Part shown: piece by piece, positions 61,122-64,000 of the stretch
How the letters are laid out: each line of letters begins with the position of its first letter
Position numbering within the stretch: the first letter of the stretch is position 1
Assembly: GCF_046097105.1 (NCBI RefSeq)
Contig: NZ_CP175562.1
Span: forward strand, 2,046,001 to 2,110,000
From: Natroniella sp046097105
Lineage (GTDB): Bacteria > Bacillota > Halanaerobiia > Halobacteroidales > Halobacteroidaceae
Reading direction: 5' to 3'
Length of the DNA stretch: 64,000 nucleotides
Position numbers and translations under genes: made by a program
Notes under the pieces: generated by a model
Seen by the model: the letters and a program-made list of their open reading frames with translations, nothing else
What the model was told of the DNA's origin: nothing
Databases searched by the model: none

Positions 61122-61753
61122 TAATTATCACCCCTCTGCCTACCAGGAAGAATTAATTTCGTCTCTCCTCTAGCCTCCATCTTTCTGGTTGTTAGATCAA
61201 ATACAATCTCTTGAGCATTCATCTTCTGCTCGCCCCGCTCAGCTTTAACATTACCAGTTAGAACTACCTGCTCACGTTGGTGGTAAAATTCGAGTCGCTC
61301 TGCATAAGCTACAAAATCATCCTTTTGATCTTCAAGATAGACCTGATCGATAGCTGTAAATTGCTCAGCAGCTAGATCAAATTCAAATTGTCCTGCTGTA
61401 ATCAATAATCCATCAGCTTCAACCCTAGGATCTCCTTCTAACCTTCCTTGTTGAGAGTGGTTATCATAGATTAAATAGTCACCAGCCATCCGCTGTTGTT
61501 GCTGCTTAAAGACTACCTCTCCTTCAGCTTCTAACTGCTCTAACTCTTGATTAGCCATTAGCTTTTGTGTCGTTAAGCTAACTTCCCCTTCTCTAAAACT
61601 GACATTGCCTTTAGCAGTTACTTCTCCTTCTAAATCATCGATAATTAATTCATCTGCTCTCAATTCTATCTCTGGCTGTTCTCCTGCTAATACCGCTGTA
61701 ACCATTAAACAGAGTATAATTGTACTGATTACCCCAATTAAATACTTATTCAT
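61121..61753 (-). CDS. lptA: Periplasmic LPS-bridge protein LptA (OstA-like)
   Basis: 210 residues with a signal peptide (about 1-23, AVLAGE). The mature part is an OstA-type beta-jellyroll with repeated pattern LRADELIIDDLEGEVTAKGN, VVLTGNVKAERGEQ and AQEIVFDLTTRKMEARGE. LptA forms the bridge from LptC to LptD across the periplasm. The start at 61753 overlaps the lptC stop by 8 bp. AGTAGGTG precedes the ATG. Confidence 0.88.
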   Translation of the reverse strand: MNKYLIGVISTIILCLMVTAVLAGEQPEIELRADELIIDDLEGEVTAKGNVSFREGEVSLTTQKLMANQELEQLEAEGEVVFKQQQQRMAGDYLIYDNHSQQGRLEGDPRVEADGLLITAGQFEFDLAAEQFTAIDQVYLEDQKDDFVAYAERLEFYHQREQVVLTGNVKAERGEQKMNAQEIVFDLTTRKMEARGETKLILPGRQRGDN

Positions 61754-62324
61754 TCATTTCACCTACTTTTTGAGTAATTGCCTCTACCTCACCACTGAGC
61801 CTTAATCTTCTCAGATCTATTTGACTGACAAACTGCTCTCCAGTAATCTCCATACCTGATTGTTTAAGTAATACATTTCCTTGTCCAATCAATTCATTCC
61901 GTACCTGATTCCAATTTAAGCTATCAGCTTGTAATAACTTATCCTCATTCTCAATCGTAATTGGCCCAGTAAAAGAGAGATGGCCTGTTTTAGGATCAAA
62001 ATCTCCTTTAGCTGCCCTTAATCTGGTCTGCTTAACCCCATCTTCTGAAATTTTAGCCTCAACCTCTTCTAAGACAACCTGCTCTGGCTCTATAAATTGT
62101 TTAATCGCTTTGGCCCCTAACTCCCATTTAGTAGCTTCATCATCACTATATAATGTGATCATAGCATCCTCTAATTCTACTTCAGCCACTCTCTCTTCTC
62201 TTCCATCATCTCGCACAGGCTCTGGTGTAATTCTGGTCTCTTCTTCAGCTGAATTATCGATTAATAAGACTGCTGCTCCAATTGCTATCGCAATTACCAC
62301 TAGCAGAATCACTTTTTTATTCAT
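61746..62324 (-). CDS. lptC: LPS export protein LptC
   Basis: 192 residues. A single N-terminal transmembrane helix (about 5-22, VILLVVIAIAIGAAVLLI) anchors an acidic periplasmic jellyroll with LYSDDEATKWELGAKAIKQF and RAAKGDFDPKTGHLSFTGPI, the typical LptC fold. It receives LPS from LptB/F/G and passes it to LptA. The ATG overlaps the LpxL-like stop (TAATG). GAGGAGG lies upstream. Confidence 0.86.
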   Translation of the reverse strand: MNKKVILLVVIAIAIGAAVLLIDNSAEEETRITPEPVRDDGREERVAEVELEDAMITLYSDDEATKWELGAKAIKQFIEPEQVVLEEVEAKISEDGVKQTRLRAAKGDFDPKTGHLSFTGPITIENEDKLLQADSLNWNQVRNELIGQGNVLLKQSGMEITGEQFVSQIDLRRLRLSGEVEAITQKVGEMNE

Positions 62325-63205
62325 TAATCAGCCTCCTCAGGCCTAGTCTTCCATCTTCGATGTAACCATAACCACTGCTTAGGATACTCTCTAACCTTTC
62401 TTTCTAAAGAAGAGGTCAACTGTTGTAGCTTAGCCTTTTGTTCCTGAGCAGTTGCATCTTTAGCAACTTTAAGTGGTGGCTCAATCATCAATCGATACTG
62501 ATTTAACCCCTCTCGAACGAGATAAACAGGTAAAACTAAAGCACCAGTCTTTTGGGCCAACACAACTGGCCCTTTAGGTGTCGATGCCAATCGAGAGAAA
62601 AATTCAACAAACTCCCCTTTACTATGAGCATCCTGATCACCAAGGATCAATAAACACTCCTTCTTTAATAAAGAGCGAAAGGCCTTCTTAACCCCCCGCC
62701 CCTTCTTATCATAAACATTGGCCCCACGTTCTTCTCTAATCTGTAAGATCTCCTGGTTAATCTTAGGATTTTGATACATCCGAGCAATTGCATTCATAGG
62801 ATACCCCAATATAGTTAAATAAATCCCCAATAGCTCCCAATTACCAAAATGGCCTGTAAATAAGATGACTCCTTGCTGCTGTTGATAAGCTTCTTTGAGA
62901 TATTCCATTCCTTCAACCTCTATCTTTTGCTCAAAATCATTTTCTGTCCAACTCTCCAAGCCTAAAATTTCAACAAACTTTACCGTCAAATCTTGAAAGA
63001 CATCTTTAGTCAACTCTTCTGCTTCTTTAGTAGAATAATCAAAAGCCAACTTAATATTTTTAACTGCTAACTCCCTACGCCTTTTAGCCAGATGAAAAGC
63101 TAAACTACCAACTAATTTAGCTAGCCAACAACTGACTCGATTAGGTAGCAAATTAACAACTCTTTTAAATGATTTAAATGATAAATACCCGATCCAATCT
63201 CCCAC
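62324..63205 (-). CDS. Lipid A acyltransferase, LpxL/HtrB family
   Basis: About 293 residues. The catalytic H-x4-D/E motif is GHFGNWELLG (H about 119, E about 124), followed by NPKINQEILQIREERG, GRGVKKAFRSLLKKECLLIL, GDQDAHSKG and PKGPVVLAQKTGALVLPV, all typical of late lipid A acyltransferases that add secondary acyl chains at the inner membrane. The start is probably GTG 63205, with GGGGTG upstream; GTG 63214 is also in frame. It is the first gene of the lpt operon. A paralog lies just upstream. Confidence 0.88.
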   Translation of the reverse strand: MGDWIGYLSFKSFKRVVNLLPNRVSCWLAKLVGSLAFHLAKRRRELAVKNIKLAFDYSTKEAEELTKDVFQDLTVKFVEILGLESWTENDFEQKIEVEGMEYLKEAYQQQQGVILFTGHFGNWELLGIYLTILGYPMNAIARMYQNPKINQEILQIREERGANVYDKKGRGVKKAFRSLLKKECLLILGDQDAHSKGEFVEFFSRLASTPKGPVVLAQKTGALVLPVYLVREGLNQYRLMIEPPLKVAKDATAQEQKAKLQQLTSSLERKVREYPKQWLWLHRRWKTRPEEAD

Positions 63206-63230
63206 AAAACACACCCCTAACTAGAAGTTC

Positions 63231-63400
63231 ATTTAATATTTAATATCTAACATTGAATAATTTAAACCAAAAAAAACAACTGAAATTTATTTAATATTTA
63301 ATATTGAACACTGAATAATTTAAACCAAAAAACAACTGAAATTTATTTAATATTTAATATCTAACATTTGAATAATTAATAAATCAAAACAAAAAAACTT
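63231..63400. repeat. About 57-bp tandem repeat, 2.6 copies
   Basis: Units start ATTTAATATTTAATAT at 63231, 63289 and 63345 and each continues with TGAATAATTTAAACCAAAA. The 271-bp gap between the two LpxL-type genes consists mainly of this repeat, followed by ATTATTAAATATTCATTATT words. Confidence 0.7.
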
Positions 63401-63476
63401 AAGATCGCTTTAATATTAAATGCTTTTGAACATTTAATTTTTTATTATTAAATATTAAATATTCATTATTCAATAT

Positions 63477-64000
63477 TCAATGCTCTTTCGTCCTCCACCG
63501 TTTATAAAACCAGCCCCATTGCTTAGGATACTCGCAAATCATCCCTTCTAATGAAGAGGTCAACTGTTGTAATTTATCCTTCAGTTCTTGCTCATCTGAC
63601 TCTTGACTGACATATATAGGTTCTTTAATCACCATTCGATATTGATTTAATCCTTCTCTTACTAAATAAATCGGTAAGATTGGACTGCCTGCTTTTTGGG
63701 CCAACACAACTGGCCCTTTAGGTGTCGATGCAGGTTGTCCAAAAAAGTCAACAAATAACCCTGCCTCCCGTGCATCCTGATCACCTAAGATTAAAAGTAA
63801 TTCTCCTTTTAGTAAGGATTTATAGGCTCTAGCAACACCTTTAGTCCCAATATCAAAGACGTTGGCCCCTCTACTGCTTCTAATTTTTAATAACTCTCGA
63901 TTAAGAATATTATTCTTTTGGTTTTTGGCCAAAGCATTGAGAGGATATCCTAAAGCTGCAAAGTAATTCCCTAAAATCTCCCAGTTGCCTAGGTGTCCTG
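63477..64000 (-). CDS. Second LpxL-type lipid A acyltransferase, N-terminus beyond window
   Basis: 174 complete C-terminal codons are visible; the frame is open to the right edge. From the edge it reads GHLGNWEILGNYFAALGYPL, the catalytic H-x4-E motif, then NREL...RGANVFDIGTKGVARAYK, ILGDQDAREAGLFVDF and STPKGPVVLAQKAGSPILPI. It is clearly a tandem paralog of the gene at 62324. A methionine-started fragment beginning inside this frame (63932) is not the real start. It is probably cotranscribed with the lpt genes, interrupted only by the tandem repeat. Confidence 0.88.
   Translation of the reverse strand, partial: GHLGNWEILGNYFAALGYPLNALAKNQKNNILNRELLKIRSSRGANVFDIGTKGVARAYKSLLKGELLLILGDQDAREAGLFVDFFGQPASTPKGPVVLAQKAGSPILPIYLVREGLNQYRMVIKEPIYVSQESDEQELKDKLQQLTSSLEGMICEYPKQWGWFYKRWRTKEH

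Noticed and set aside
63231..63400. CRISPR array
   Set aside because: The 57-bp units are adjacent near-copies with no unique spacers, only 2.6 copies and no cas genes, so this is a simple tandem repeat.
63477..63932. Complete 151-residue acyltransferase starting at 63932
   Set aside because: The frame continues upstream through the catalytic GHLGNWE motif to the window edge, so the internal methionine is not the start and the gene is simply cut.
1..64000. tRNA or rRNA genes
   Set aside because: I saw no cloverleaf with GGTTCGAATCC-type arms and no conserved rRNA segment in any gap. A tRNA search program would settle this.

Overview
This 64 kb window looks like chromosome from a halophilic, anaerobic, double-membraned (diderm) Firmicute. 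A Halanaerobiales relative such as Orenia or Halobacteroides would fit, but that is an inference. The DNA is AT-rich and many envelope proteins are strongly acidic. There is a complete lipopolysaccharide (LPS) toolkit: Kdo transferase, LPS kinase, O-antigen ligase, Lpt export proteins and LpxL-type acyltransferases. The main porin has an S-layer-homology anchor, and sequences matching the Spo0A box (TTGTCGAA) lie upstream of envelope genes. Every gene I accept is on the minus strand, so transcription runs from high to low coordinates throughout.

Layout. 1-6.8 kb: the N-terminal part of a MalT-like regulator, a SWIM/SNF2 helicase, remnants of a MNT/HEPN toxin-antitoxin pair, and an AAA ATPase fused to a PD-(D/E)XK nuclease. 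7.1-28.8 kb: a Wzy-type O-antigen or exopolysaccharide locus. It holds two Wzz paralogs, GlmU, a second hexapeptide acyltransferase and all five enzymes expected for UDP-2,3-diacetamido-mannuronate. It also holds a flippase, a polymerase, two GT4 glycosyltransferases, a deacetylase, an AAC(3)-like acyltransferase, and a PglF/PglE/PglC-like initiating module. 29.0-29.9 kb: an intact MntA-HepT pair. 30.1-39.0 kb: LPS core and lipid A genes (GT9, PagL-like deacylase, outer-membrane barrel, PAP2 phosphatase, WaaL, KpsS-like protein, WaaP/KdkA kinase, WaaA). 39.5-40.2 kb: a second MNT/HEPN pair whose HEPN gene is frameshifted. 40.6-48.2 kb: an LptD-like protein, then an unrecognised set of outer-membrane barrel, lipoprotein and 1000-residue secreted protein. 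48.5-56.0 kb: a small secreted protein, a decayed REP-associated transposase, the SLH porin and three more outer-membrane barrels. 56.5-57.0 kb: CheW. 57.4-64 kb: a tight operon LpxL - LptC - LptA - LptB - LptF/G, then a DUF3084 membrane protein and a YqgF-like protein, with a second LpxL paralog cut by the window end.

The genes fit one theme: making, decorating, exporting and inserting LPS and outer-membrane proteins. Intergenic regions are unusually rich in small repeats: REP palindromes including one REPIN, elements with terminal inverted repeats, nested palindromes, and runs of short AT-rich words.

The observations most worth following are: (a) Spo0A-box-like sites at matching positions before both wzz genes, and a tandem pair one helical turn apart upstream of the SLH porin; (b) orphan extended Shine-Dalgarno sequences and alternative stems in the leaders of two major outer-membrane proteins; (c) the REPIN together with its decayed transposase; (d) the uncharacterised barrel/lipoprotein/giant-protein trio beside lptD; (e) a DUF3084 protein, predicted to have a periplasmic coiled coil, next to the Lpt genes. 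I saw no rRNA, tRNA or CRISPR array.
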